Assembly (NCBI RefSeq): GCF_900461455.1
Contig: NZ_UGIA01000001.1
Span: 868,001-932,000 of the forward strand
Origin: Helicobacter acinonychis
GTDB lineage: Bacteria; Campylobacterota; Campylobacteria; Campylobacterales; Helicobacteraceae
Reading direction: 5' to 3'
DNA length: 64,000 nt
Position 1 is the first letter of the stretch. Each line of letters opens with the position of its first letter. The translations under genes were made by a program, and so were the position numbers. The notes beneath the pieces were generated by a model. The model searched no databases. It worked only from the letters and a program-made list of their open reading frames with translations, and was not told the origin of the DNA. Positions 1 to 8,617 of this stretch are shown here, in pieces.

Positions 1-535
1 TTTCATTGCATCAAACTTCCCTACCCCTTTGCCTAAAGAAATCACAAATATTCTAGTCAGTGATACCAAGTCTTATGAAAACGCCTTAGATAAAGCCGCT
101 AAAAACTTACAAAACCATGCTTTAAAACCCCTACTCTTTAATCTAGCCGCCATTAGCGATTATGTGCCTAAAACTTCTTTTAACCATAAACTTAAAAAAA
201 GCGAGATCGGTGAAATTCTAAATATTGAATGTGTTCAAAATAAGGATTTGTTAGCCTCTGTTGATCCTAATCAATTTATTAAAATTGGTTTTAAAGCTGA
301 AGACGATCAACAAAACGCCATACAAAATGCGCAAAATCTTTTAAAACCCTTTCAAAATAACGGCAAAAATTGCTCTGTGGTCGCTTTGAATCTCATTAAA
401 GATTCACGCCCTTTTGGCTCATTGGACAATGAATTATGGCTCTTTAGTCATAACAAAACCCAAAAAATCCCTTCTATGAATAAACTAGAAGCGAGTTTTA
501 AAATCCTTGATTTTATCAAAGACAATTCCCTTTAA
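1..535 (+). CDS. coaBC: CoaBC (Dfp) bifunctional protein, C-terminal part, cut by the window edge
   Basis: The reading frame is open from base 2, so the gene begins outside the window; only about the last 177 codons are here. This is the CoaB half, phosphopantothenoylcysteine synthetase, which joins cysteine to 4'-phosphopantothenate in coenzyme A synthesis. Family features visible are the LAAISDYVP segment (the substrate-binding AAVSDY-type motif), a KIGFKAE stretch that corresponds to the usual GF-A-E motif, and a late segment containing SFKILDFI. The N-terminal flavin-dependent decarboxylase half is not in the window. The stop codon overlaps the next start (TAATG), so the two genes are probably translated together. 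A TTG near base 29 is an internal leucine codon, not the start. Confidence 0.85.
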   Translation, partial: FIASNFPTPLPKEITNILVSDTKSYENALDKAAKNLQNHALKPLLFNLAAISDYVPKTSFNHKLKKSEIGEILNIECVQNKDLLASVDPNQFIKIGFKAEDDQQNAIQNAQNLLKPFQNNGKNCSVVALNLIKDSRPFGSLDNELWLFSHNKTQKIPSMNKLEASFKILDFIKDNSL

Positions 536-1272
536 TGCTAGAAGCCCTAAACGCTCTCAATCAGCTTAACGCCCTTAATTCCAAAAACGCCGCACATAAC
601 TTTAACGCCACTTTACCCATTCTTTTAAAGGTGCTAGAAAAACAAGATAAAGACCTTTTTCTTTTGCAAGTGGGTAATAGGATTATCCCCACTAAAAGCG
701 AACAGGAATTAAAAATCAATCAGCCTTATTTTGCAACCATGCAAAGAAATCAGTTGGGCGATATTGTGCTTAAAAACTTAGTGCCTGCCCCAAAAATCTT
801 AGACGAATTAAACGATTTACCCACCCTTGAAATGAAAAAAATAAAAGAAATCTTAAGCGCTAAAGACACCACCCCTTTAAAAGAATATAAAGAACTTTTA
901 AGCGAAAAATTAGTCCATGCTAAAAATTCGCAAGAGTTTTTGAATATAGCCAACATGCTTTTAAGCTTGCAATCGCAAGTTTTAAGTTTTGTGATTCAAA
1001 ACGAACAAAAAAAAGCCTTTTTGCAAATGAAAGCCAAAAAACAAAGCATTGATTTTTACGCTCTCTATCCTAATTTAGGCGAAATTGGTGGCGTTATCTA
1101 CTTGAAAGAAAAAGAAAAACAACTTTTTTTAAAAACCACCCTCCAAAGGACTAAAGAGGTTTTAAAAGAGTCTCAAAACACCCTTTTAGGCTTTTCTTGT
1201 GTGGAAATCGTGTGCGAAAAAACCCCCATGCTTTTTGCGTTTGAAGAGCGTTTATTGGATACGATAGGCTAG
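535..1272 (+). CDS. conserved Helicobacter protein of unknown function (HP0842-like)
   Basis: A 245-residue soluble protein that I do not recognise by domain. It has no signal peptide and no membrane segment. The N-terminus is leucine/asparagine-rich, residues about 90-160 are Lys/Glu-rich and probably helical, and the last 80 residues look like a compact mixed fold containing IGGVIYLKEKEKQLFLKT. The ATG overlaps the coaBC stop by one base, so it is co-translated with coenzyme A synthesis. From memory H. pylori keeps the same neighbour (HP0842) after coaBC. The broad outline (disordered N-terminus, folded C-terminus) resembles hook-length-control-like proteins, but I see no motif that proves this. 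Confidence 0.7.
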   Translation: MLEALNALNQLNALNSKNAAHNFNATLPILLKVLEKQDKDLFLLQVGNRIIPTKSEQELKINQPYFATMQRNQLGDIVLKNLVPAPKILDELNDLPTLEMKKIKEILSAKDTTPLKEYKELLSEKLVHAKNSQEFLNIANMLLSLQSQVLSFVIQNEQKKAFLQMKAKKQSIDFYALYPNLGEIGGVIYLKEKEKQLFLKTTLQRTKEVLKESQNTLLGFSCVEIVCEKTPMLFAFEERLLDTIG

Positions 1273-1368
1273 TTTTTTTAATCCGTTCTAAATATCAATA
1301 ACTAAAAACTTAACCAATACTAACCTATTCTTTAAAATAACCCAATTTTATTGTAAAATTCTTTCAAC

Positions 1369-1376
1369 TATAAAAT
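1369..1376 (+). promoter_or_regulatory. probable -10 box of the GGCC restriction-modification operon
   Basis: TATAAAAT sits about 34 bases upstream of the methyltransferase start, in an AT-rich stretch without an obvious -35, which is usual for Helicobacter sigma-80 promoters. An AAGGA ribosome-binding sequence near 1397 precedes the TTG start by about 8 bases. Confidence 0.5.
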
Positions 1377-1409
1377 ATTAAGCTTTAATGGAACGATAAG
1401 GATAATTTT

Positions 1410-2393
1410 TTGAATTTACTTTCATTATTTGCTGGAGCCGGAGGACTAGATTTAGGCTTTGAGCAAGCAGGATTTAAGATAGTAATTGCAAATGAATATG
1501 ATAAAAATATTACACCTACTTATAGGCTAAACCATAAAAATACACAACTGCTAGAAAAAGATATTAAAAATTTACAAACCAATGAAATTAACTTTTCTGT
1601 TGATGGGATTATTGGCGGTCCACCATGCCAAAGTTGGTCAGAGGCAGGGAATTTAAAAGGCATTGATGATGCTAGGGGGCAATTATTTTATGAATACCTA
1701 CGCCTTTTAAAAGAGCTTAAGCCCAAATTTTTCTTAGCTGAAAATGTAAGAGGCATGCTCGCTCAACGCCACGAAAAGAGCGTAAAAAATATCCTTAATG
1801 CTTTTAAGGAGTGTGGTTATGAAGTCAATACGCATTTAGTGAATGCTAAAGACTATGGGGTAGCGCAAGAAAGGCTTAGGGTTTTTTATATTGGTTTTAG
1901 AAGAGATTTAAAAATCAATTACACTCTTCCTAAAGGATCAACGCATTTAAAAAGACTCACCTTAAAAGATGTTATTTGGGATTTAAAAGATAGCGTGGTG
2001 TGTGCTTTAGCAAAGAACAAACATAACCCTAATGCCATTAACAACCATGAATATTTTATTGGTTCTTATTCACCGATTTTTATGAGCAGAAATCGTGTAA
2101 AGAATTGGGATGAACAAGCTTTTACTATACAAGCATCAGGAAGACAATGCCAACTACACCCACAAGCCCCTAAAATGGTTAGGTTTGGCAAAAATGATTG
2201 CAGATTCATAGAAAATCACCAACATTTATATCGTCGTTTGAGCGTTCGAGAGTGTGCAAGGATTCAAGGTTTTGATGATAGTTTTCATTTTGTTTATAAA
2301 AATCTTAACGATGCTTATAAAATGATAGGTAATGCTGTGCCTATAAGTTTGGCTAAAGAAATTGCTACAAGCATTTATAAGGTATTGCATTGA
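1410..2393 (+). CDS. C5-cytosine DNA methyltransferase, M.HaeIII-like (GGCC)
   Basis: Transfers methyl from S-adenosylmethionine to C5 of cytosine in DNA. The motifs are in the family order: [11 protein letters not shown] (motif I, SAM) at the N-terminus, GGPPCQSW with the catalytic cysteine (motif IV) near residue 74, the ENV segment (motif VI), a QERLRVF stretch (motif VIII), a target-recognition region rich in HaeIII-like words ([20 protein letters not shown]), and IGNAVP (motif X) at the end. The resemblance to M.HaeIII, as I remember it, runs through the recognition region, so GGCC is the expected target. The length of 327 residues is normal and the gene is intact. The start is TTG, chosen because it precedes motif I directly and has a Shine-Dalgarno sequence. 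The gene lies where H. pylori 26695 has thiamine genes and a type I system (from memory), which indicates horizontal gain. Confidence 0.9.
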   Translation: MNLLSLFAGAGGLDLGFEQAGFKIVIANEYDKNITPTYRLNHKNTQLLEKDIKNLQTNEINFSVDGIIGGPPCQSWSEAGNLKGIDDARGQLFYEYLRLLKELKPKFFLAENVRGMLAQRHEKSVKNILNAFKECGYEVNTHLVNAKDYGVAQERLRVFYIGFRRDLKINYTLPKGSTHLKRLTLKDVIWDLKDSVVCALAKNKHNPNAINNHEYFIGSYSPIFMSRNRVKNWDEQAFTIQASGRQCQLHPQAPKMVRFGKNDCRFIENHQHLYRRLSVRECARIQGFDDSFHFVYKNLNDAYKMIGNAVPISLAKEIATSIYKVLH

Positions 2394-3342
2394 GCGATAA
2401 GAGTAATAATCAAGGTAGGGCGTATGAATACGCATGGTTTTTAGCTTTAGAGCAGAAATTAAACGCTTTTAAAAAAGTCATAGTGGATAAACAAAATGGG
2501 TTTAATGCATGTTATAGAGCTTATGAAAGTTTAGAAAAATCCTTACAAAGGCGTTATTTAGAAAGCGCTAAACAAGGCGTGGGGCTTTTGTTGGATTGTG
2601 AGCCATTGTTAAGCGAAATAATAGATAATTCGCAAAATGAAATCACACTATCTTTACAAAAAGACAAACTCGGTGAAATAGGTGATGTCCGAGATATTTT
2701 AATTTATTTTGATAGATTTTGCATAGGATTAAGCATTAAACATAACCATGATGCCGTAAAGCATTCTAGACTTTCTAGGGACTTGGATTTTGGAGAAAAA
2801 TGGCTAGGTGTTGGAGTGTCTCAAAATTACAAAGACACTATAAAACCACTCTTTGAAAGGTTGGAAAACGCTAAAAAAGAAGGCATGTTATGGAGGGATT
2901 TTCCCAATAAAGAACAAGAAATTTATGCCCCATTATTACAAGCTTTTAAAACAGAGATTTTAAAAATTGATGAAAATAAGAAAAATAAAATCCCGCAAAA
3001 AATGGTGGGGTATTTGTTGGGTAAATATGATTTTTACAAAGCGATTTTGTTAGAAAGAGAACAAAAAACTAAATTAGAGGCATACCACTTTATAACACTC
3101 TTAATCGTAGTGTGAAAAATAAGCCAAAAAGAATTATCCCCTTAAGCAAATTGCCTACCAGAATGATTCATTTTGATTTTAAACCTAAAAGTTTCAACAC
3201 ATTAGAACTTATTTTAAATGAAGGGTGGTCATTTTCATTACGCATCCATAATGCAAGCTCTAAAGTAGAACCAAGCTTGAAATTTGATATTAAATTGCTT
3301 GCAATTCCTGTGAGTGTTGCAGTCTTTATAACAGAGTTTTAG
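2390..3342 (+). pseudogene. HaeIII-like type II restriction endonuclease, frameshifted
   Basis: The TTG start overlaps the methyltransferase stop. The first frame encodes SNNQGRAYEYAWF at the N-terminus and continues to residue 241, ending in an out-of-frame tail and a stop at 3113-3115. The rest of the protein (KNKPKRIIPLSKLP through RIHNASSKVEPSLKFDI) is in the next frame, 3100-3342. Adding one T to the TTT at 3089-3091 restores one open frame of about 317 residues, reading HFYNTLNRSVKNKP across the join. A one-base deletion in a short T run is therefore the simplest lesion. The C-terminal block lost by the shift is strongly conserved-looking, so the truncated product is probably inactive, leaving an orphan GGCC methylase. 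A sequencing error cannot be excluded. Confidence 0.85.
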
Positions 3343-3468
3343 ACAAGAAATTTTGATCTCGCTTTCATCAAATATTGATATTCAAAGCTTATTGTTAATT
3401 TTTAAAAATAAGTTTTTGGTTACTCCATTTTATGTTTGTTGTAAAACTTATTTTTTGATCAAATAAGC

Positions 3469-3474
3469 TATAAT
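3469..3474 (+). promoter_or_regulatory. -10 box upstream of the PAP2 phosphatase gene
   Basis: TATAAT 32 bases before the ATG at 3506, preceded by AT-rich DNA. An AAAAGGGG ribosome-binding sequence lies just before the start. The interval 3343-3505 holds nothing else I can name. Confidence 0.5.
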
Positions 3475-3505
3475 CGCATTTTTAAAGGCATTAAAAGGGG
3501 TTTGA

Positions 3506-4198
3506 ATGGTGTTTGACAGGACAATAAGCGTGAGAGAGAAAAAAGCGGCTAAGATGCTTGGGGTGGTGGGGGTCGTTTTTTTTATTTTGTTTGGTTTAGT
3601 GATAACAGGAGTGGCTTTTCGTCAAGAATGGGTACAAAAACTGGATTTATTTTTTATAGATTTGATCCGCAATCCGGTCTTTATTCAAAATAGTGCGTGG
3701 CTTTCTTTCGTGTTTTTTAGCACATGGTTTGCAAAAAGCAAGCTCACCACTTCTATCGCTTTACTCATTAGCTTGTGGTTTGGGTTTCAAAAACGCATCG
3801 CTTTGGGAGTGTGGTTTTTCTCTAGCATCTTATTAGGTGGAATCACCCTAAAACTCCTTAAACATTTAGTAGCGCGCCCACGGCCTGTAACTAATGGCGA
3901 ATTAGCCTTAGCGCATGGCTTTAGCTTCCCTAGCGGTCATGCTTTAGCTTCAGCGCTTTTTTATGGCTCTTTAGCGTTGTTGTTGTGCTTTTCTAATACA
4001 GACGCTCGCCTTAAAATGATTATCGCTGTGGTTTTATTTTTTTGGATTTTTTTAATGGCGTATGATAGGGTTTTTTTAGGGGTGCATTACCCTAGCGATG
4101 TGTTAGGTGGGTTTTTATTAGGGATCGCTTGGTCGTGTTGTTCTTTAGCGCTTTATTTAGGGTTTTTGAAACGCCTCTATAACCCCTATAATCAATAA
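3506..4198 (+). CDS. PAP2-family membrane phosphatase, HupA-like
   Basis: An integral membrane lipid phosphatase of 230 residues with about six hydrophobic segments. The three phosphatase signatures are intact: KHLVARPRP (KX6RP type), FPSGH with the catalytic histidine, and DRVFLGVHYPSD (R-X5-H-X3-D). Such enzymes act on the outer face of the inner membrane. From memory, the H. pylori orthologue HP0851 is HupA, which dephosphorylates undecaprenyl pyrophosphate and phosphatidylglycerol phosphate, supplying carrier lipid for peptidoglycan and LPS. The gene stands alone with its own promoter and ends in the repeat element at 4263. Confidence 0.85.
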   Translation: MVFDRTISVREKKAAKMLGVVGVVFFILFGLVITGVAFRQEWVQKLDLFFIDLIRNPVFIQNSAWLSFVFFSTWFAKSKLTTSIALLISLWFGFQKRIALGVWFFSSILLGGITLKLLKHLVARPRPVTNGELALAHGFSFPSGHALASALFYGSLALLLCFSNTDARLKMIIAVVLFFWIFLMAYDRVFLGVHYPSDVLGGFLLGIAWSCCSLALYLGFLKRLYNPYNQ

Positions 4199-4262
4199 AG
4201 GCTTTGTTTTAACCAAACACTGATAACTAAAATTTTAATTTTTTAAAATTCTATTTTTTGAT

Positions 4263-4415
4263 AAAACCCATTCTCTTAAGGGGATGGGGGGTATTTTGAA
4301 ATAACTCTCCCCCTTAACCCCCTAACCCAAGAAGACCGCTTTTTTAAGAGACTATCGCTTGATTATCATCAAGCTCTTGGCTATTTGTTGTAAAAATGCT
4401 TTTTAGCATTTTTTA
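4263..4415 (+). repeat. dispersed intergenic repeat, copy A
   Basis: About 150 bases between convergent genes. The order of blocks is: CTTAAGGGGATGGGGGGTATTT, CCCCCTTAACCCCC, AAGAAGACCGCTTTTTTAAGAG, CTATCGCTTGAT-ATCAAGCTC (self-complementary around AGCTTGAT), then AATGCTTTTTAGCATTTTTT (hairpin plus T run). The same blocks in the same order occur in reverse orientation at 29131-29297, and parts recur elsewhere in the window. The last hairpin could act as a terminator for either convergent gene. Confidence 0.75.
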
Positions 4416-4439
4416 TAATTCATTTTTTTAAAAAGAAAG

Positions 4440-5357
4440 TTATGAATTGGGGTATAACTCATCTTTCTTTTTGATCTCATCAAACTCGTCCTTATAGCGG
4501 CTTGGGAAATTTGGGTCATAATCCACAACGCTCTTTAAAAAATCACGGAATTTTTTATTTTTTTCGCTAAGCTCTTGAGCCATGGTATAGTCAATTTTTT
4601 CTTTATATTTAGCGTTTAATAAAATGATGCTTTTATATTCATCCGTCCTTAAATCAATCACGCTAATCCCAAAACTCGCATGCAAACGCTTCAATAAATT
4701 CATCAGAATAGTGTTTTGTGTATCAATATTACAACCCACTAAATACCCCTCATTAGCCCAAGAGCTATTAGAAATCGCTTGAAAGTAATACTCCCTACAA
4801 TTAGTTACGCTGATTTCTTTTTTTAATTCAAAGCTCACCAATTTAATGGGCAAGGTATCAAACTTCTTAGAAAAAGCGATTAAATTTTCATTGGACAGCT
4901 CTGCGTGCAAAAACCTAACCCCCACCATGTCCGGATAAAGCCATCTGTCCATGCCTTTTTGCGATTTTGAACTTTCTTCATGGAAGATGGTTTTCGTGTA
5001 GCATTTCAAATTTTCATTATGAAAAGCCATAAAGGTTAAAAAAGGGTGCAAATCCCTTTCATGCGCGATTGGGACGCTTGATTTTTCAGCATTTAAATCC
5101 AACTCTTTGCTTTTTAAAGCGATTAAAATGTTTGGTTTTTCTTGCACTTTAAAAAAAGGCACCTCTTCGCCCCCTTTTAAGGCTGTATAAATAGGGGCGC
5201 TAACGCTCTGGTGTGGAGTGTTGCCCCCATAATCAAACATGTTTGTAATCTCGCCTTTTTCAAAAAGCTCTTTGGCTTTACCATAAACTTCAGTAGGGCT
5301 AATAGGCCCTGTAATCTCTAAAACGCTTTGAATGATTTCAATGTCTCGTGGCTTCAT
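4440..5357 (-). CDS. HARE-HTH domain protein (HP0852-like)
   Basis: A 305-residue soluble protein. Residues about 1-75 resemble a HARE-HTH winged helix: a PRDIEIIQSVLEITGPISPTEVY helix pair, then a glycine-rich loop before APIYTAL, as in the N-termini of some restriction enzymes and RNA polymerase delta. Residues 100-270 form a second domain containing KMVS-like beta segments (LPIKLVSFELKKEIS) and YLVGCN, reminiscent of uncharacterised COG2958 proteins and possibly a degenerate nuclease-like fold. It is the second gene after the ABC-F ATPase on this strand, with a one-base gap, so the two are probably co-transcribed. A role in nucleic-acid binding is an inference from the HTH alone. Confidence 0.65.
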   Translation of the reverse strand: MKPRDIEIIQSVLEITGPISPTEVYGKAKELFEKGEITNMFDYGGNTPHQSVSAPIYTALKGGEEVPFFKVQEKPNILIALKSKELDLNAEKSSVPIAHERDLHPFLTFMAFHNENLKCYTKTIFHEESSKSQKGMDRWLYPDMVGVRFLHAELSNENLIAFSKKFDTLPIKLVSFELKKEISVTNCREYYFQAISNSSWANEGYLVGCNIDTQNTILMNLLKRLHASFGISVIDLRTDEYKSIILLNAKYKEKIDYTMAQELSEKNKKFRDFLKSVVDYDPNFPSRYKDEFDEIKKKDELYPNS

Positions 5358-5358
5358 T

Positions 5359-6960
5359 TTATTTCTTGCTCGCTAAATATTCTTCATAGTTGCCTTTAAA
5401 ATCAATGATTTGAGCGCCTTTAGGGCTTGGGACTAATTCAATGATCCGGTTTGCATACGCATCAATCAGTTCTCTGTCATGGCTTATACAAATCACTGCC
5501 CCATCAAATTTAAAAAGCGCTTCGCCTAAAGCAATAATCGCTTCTAAATCCAAATGGTTAGTCGGCTCATCTAAGACTAAGAAATTCCCCCCTTCTAGCA
5601 TGAGCTTGGATAAAACCATTCGGTGTTTTTCGCCCCCACTTAAAGCGTTCACGCACTTTTCTTGCTCTTCGCCATTAAAAAGCATTCTCCCTAAAGCGTT
5701 TCTCACCTCAGCGCTTTCAATCTTTTTATTAAAATTAAAGAGCCATTGATACAAGGTCTCTTCGCCGCTAATTTCTTCGCTCACATTTTGGGGGAAATAG
5801 CCTTTTGAAACGGTAGCCCCCCATTTCACCACACCCTTATCAGGCTTTAACTCTTCTACTAAAATTTTACAAAGCGTGGATTTACCCACGCCATTTGGCC
5901 CTATGAGAGCGATTTTATCTTTAGGCATCACTTTCAAGCTCACTTGATTTAAAATAACTTGCCCATCATAACTTTTAGAGATATTTTCGCATTCTAAAGC
6001 TTCGTTACCAATGGTGCGTTTGGGTTTAAAAATAATGCTAGGATCTCTTCGGCTGGATACCGCTAGGCTTTGAATGTCTAATTTATCCAATTGTTTTTGA
6101 CGGCTAGTCGCTTGCTTGGCTTTAGAGGCGTTAGCGCTAAAACGAGCGATAAATTTTTCTAGCTCTTCTTTTTCTTTGAGTTTTTTATTGCGTTCAGCCT
6201 CTTGCTGTTTAGCGATCAGAGTAGAGGCGATATACCAATCGTCATAATTCCCACTAAATTCGCGCACGCTGTGAAAATCCAAATCTAAAATATGCGTGCA
6301 TACCGCATTCAAAAAATGCCTGTCATGGCTAATGACGACCATCGTGCCTTCATGGCGTTTGAGGTTGTTTTCTAGCCATTCAATGGCGTTTAAATCCAAA
6401 TTGTTTGTAGGCTCATCTAAAAGCAAAATATCCGGTTTAGGGAATAACACTTGAGCTAAAAGGATTTTAAATTTATCGCTGCTTGGCAGGGTTTTCATCA
6501 AATCATTATGCCTAGAGCTAGGAATACCTAAATCTTCTAAAATTTTTTCAATCACCACTTCGCATTCATACATGGGATCTTCTTCTACGCAAATGGTTTC
6601 TAACTCCCCTAATTTGGCATTCACTTTATCATCGCTCAAATCACTCTCTGTGTATAAACGCTCTTTTTCTTTGATGGCGTCATACAAACGCTTATTGCCT
6701 ATTAAAACCGCATCTTTAAGGCTCAAGTCTTCAAAAGCGTATTGATCCTGCCCTAAAACCCCCATTCTCATGCCACTTGTGATGATGACTTCCCCACTGC
6801 TACAATCAATGCTCTTGCTTAAAATCTTTAAAAAAGTGGATTTCCCTGCCCCATTAGCCCCAATAAGCCCGTAACGCTTGTTTTTATCCAACTTGATATT
6901 CACATTTTCAAACAATTTTTTAGTCGCATAGCGTTGCGTTAAGTTGATGGTTTGCAGCAT
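5359..6960 (-). CDS. ABC-F family ATPase (YbiT/Uup/EttA type)
   Basis: Two ATP-binding cassettes in one 533-residue soluble chain and no membrane segment, the mark of ABC-F proteins, which act on ribosomes rather than in transport. Cassette 1 has GANGAGKST near residue 34 and LLLDEPTNNLDL near 180. Cassette 2 has GPNGVGKST near 350, LSGGEKHRM near 435 and LVLDEPTNHLDL near 460. Between the cassettes lies a Lys/Glu/Ala-rich linker (residues about 240-300), which in this family reaches the peptidyl-tRNA site. The length matches YbiT. Upstream lies a T10/A10 run shared with the divergent patA promoter. Confidence 0.9.
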   Translation of the reverse strand: MLQTINLTQRYATKKLFENVNIKLDKNKRYGLIGANGAGKSTFLKILSKSIDCSSGEVIITSGMRMGVLGQDQYAFEDLSLKDAVLIGNKRLYDAIKEKERLYTESDLSDDKVNAKLGELETICVEEDPMYECEVVIEKILEDLGIPSSRHNDLMKTLPSSDKFKILLAQVLFPKPDILLLDEPTNNLDLNAIEWLENNLKRHEGTMVVISHDRHFLNAVCTHILDLDFHSVREFSGNYDDWYIASTLIAKQQEAERNKKLKEKEELEKFIARFSANASKAKQATSRQKQLDKLDIQSLAVSSRRDPSIIFKPKRTIGNEALECENISKSYDGQVILNQVSLKVMPKDKIALIGPNGVGKSTLCKILVEELKPDKGVVKWGATVSKGYFPQNVSEEISGEETLYQWLFNFNKKIESAEVRNALGRMLFNGEEQEKCVNALSGGEKHRMVLSKLMLEGGNFLVLDEPTNHLDLEAIIALGEALFKFDGAVICISHDRELIDAYANRIIELVPSPKGAQIIDFKGNYEEYLASKK

Positions 6961-7020
6961 CTTATGATTCCTTATTCCCTTGGATTTTATAGAAAGTTTA
7001 TTGTAGCATAGCTTGTATTG

Positions 7021-7037
7021 TTTTTTTTTTGTATAAA
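7021..7037 (+). promoter_or_regulatory. patA promoter with a T10 tract directly before the -10 box
   Basis: Ten T residues at 7021-7030 run into GTATAAAATT, whose TATAAA (7032-7037) is a good -10. Homopolymer T tracts in promoter spacers change length in Helicobacter and alter transcription. The tract lies within the 112-base gap between divergent genes, so it may affect both. Confidence 0.5.
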
Positions 7038-7072
7038 ATTAGTCAGTTTATTCTTTCAATTAAGGGTCGCTT

Positions 7073-8608
7073 CTGTTATTCAACACGCCGTTATTCATTT
7101 TTGCTTTTTTGCCTAGTGTTTTTGCAGTGTATTTTATCTTGCAAGCCTATGCTAAAAATACTCTATTCCCTAAACTATGGCTTGTATTGGCTAGTTTGTT
7201 CTTTTATGCTTTTTGGAATGTGAAGTATTTGCCTTTATTGGTTGGATCTATTGTGTTTAATTATTTTATAGCTTTAAAAATCCATCAAACCCCTTACGCA
7301 ATGCATAAAAAAATATGGCTTATTTTGGGTTTGAGCGCTAATGTTTTGCTTTTAGGCTTTTTCAAATACACTGATTTTTTCTTAACCAATTTCAATCTAT
7401 TATTTAAGAGCCATTTTGAGTTGTTGCATTTAATCTTGCCTTTAGCGATTAGCTTTTTTACTTTGCAACAAATCGCTTACCTGATGGACACTTACAAACA
7501 TAATAAAACCAATGCAAACAACTATACGAGAGAGAACGCTAACGCTTCATTAAACCCTAACCCTCCATTTTCTTCTTTTTCGCATTTTTTAGATTACGCT
7601 TTATTTGTGAGTTTTTTCCCTCAACTCATTGCAGGACCCATTGTGCATCATAGCGAGATGATGCCTCAATTTAAAGATAAAAATAATCAATTTTTAAATT
7701 ACAGAAATATCGCTGTGGGGTTGTTTATTTTTTCTATAGGCTTGTTTAAAAAGGTTGTTATTGCGGATAATATCGCTCATTTTGCTGATTTTGGATTTGA
7801 TAAGGCGGCTAGCTTAAGCTTTATTCAAGCATGGATGGCGTCTTTATCTTATTCATTCCAATTATATTTTGATTTTAGTGGTTATTGCGATATGGCTATA
7901 GGCATCGCTCTCTTTTTTAATATCAAACTCCCTATCAATTTTAATAGCCCCTATAAAGCTTTAAATATCCAAGATTTTTGGAGGAGGTGGCATATCACTT
8001 TGAGCCGCTTCTTAAAAGAGTATCTTTATATCCCTTTAGGGGGGAACAGAGTGAGAGAATCAGTCGTGTATAGGAATTTAATTTTAGTGTTTTTGATTGG
8101 AGGGTTTTGGCATGGGGCTGGTTTAACTTTTATTATTTGGGGGCTGTTGCATGGGATTGCTTTAAGCGTTCATAGAATGTATTCTCATCTCGCTAAAAAA
8201 TTTCATTTTGTTACGCCAAAGATTTTAGCCTGGTTAATCACTTTTAATTTTGTCAATCTTGGATGGGTGTTTTTTAGGGCAAAAGATTTAGAGAGCGCTT
8301 TGAAAGTTTTAAAGGGGATGGTTGGTTTGAATGGTGTTGTCTTTTCTCGTTTTTTAGAAGAGAAATCAGACTTTTTAAATCGTGTCAATGATGACATGTG
8401 GGGGCACACCATGATGTATGCATCCCCTACATTCAAAATGTGTGTTTTTATCATAATCATCTCTTTTTGTTTAAAAAATAGTTCCCATTTATACCAATCC
8501 AATCAAATGGGTTTGGCTAAAACAATAAGCACTTGTTTTTTGCTCGCTATAGGTTTTTTATCTATTTTTGCCAATTCTCAGTCTGTCTTTTTGTATTTTA
8601 ATTTTTAG
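7073..8608 (+). CDS. patA: MBOAT-family O-acetyltransferase membrane component (AlgI/PatA-like)
   Basis: Moves acetyl groups across the inner membrane for O-acetylation of an envelope glycan. The protein has about ten hydrophobic segments and the MBOAT signature: a YFDFSGYCDMAIG segment near 260, WRRWHITLSRFLKEYLYIPLGG, and the active histidine in GGFWHGAGLTFIIWG. From memory HP0855 is called PatA and acetylates peptidoglycan, giving lysozyme resistance. Start choice: the family normally begins MLFN-P-FI, and here the frame reads CTG-TTA-TTC-AAC at 7073 with AAGGG six bases upstream; the frame is closed by TAA at 7061. The start is therefore a CTG, or a mutated ATG; a TTG at 7109 is the fallback. 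The next gene follows after 9 bases. Confidence 0.8.
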   Translation: MLFNTPLFIFAFLPSVFAVYFILQAYAKNTLFPKLWLVLASLFFYAFWNVKYLPLLVGSIVFNYFIALKIHQTPYAMHKKIWLILGLSANVLLLGFFKYTDFFLTNFNLLFKSHFELLHLILPLAISFFTLQQIAYLMDTYKHNKTNANNYTRENANASLNPNPPFSSFSHFLDYALFVSFFPQLIAGPIVHHSEMMPQFKDKNNQFLNYRNIAVGLFIFSIGLFKKVVIADNIAHFADFGFDKAASLSFIQAWMASLSYSFQLYFDFSGYCDMAIGIALFFNIKLPINFNSPYKALNIQDFWRRWHITLSRFLKEYLYIPLGGNRVRESVVYRNLILVFLIGGFWHGAGLTFIIWGLLHGIALSVHRMYSHLAKKFHFVTPKILAWLITFNFVNLGWVFFRAKDLESALKVLKGMVGLNGVVFSRFLEEKSDFLNRVNDDMWGHTMMYASPTFKMCVFIIIISFCLKNSSHLYQSNQMGLAKTISTCFLLAIGFLSIFANSQSVFLYFNF

Positions 8609-8617
8609 GACACTACT

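Noticed and set aside
535..1272. HP0842-like protein as flagellar hook-length protein FliK
   Set aside because: Only a vague architecture resemblance; no FliK motif and no flagellar gene next to it.
8203..8502. A 99-codon minus-strand frame inside patA
   Set aside because: It is the shadow of a membrane-protein gene; no ribosome-binding site or motif, and the plus-strand gene is well supported.
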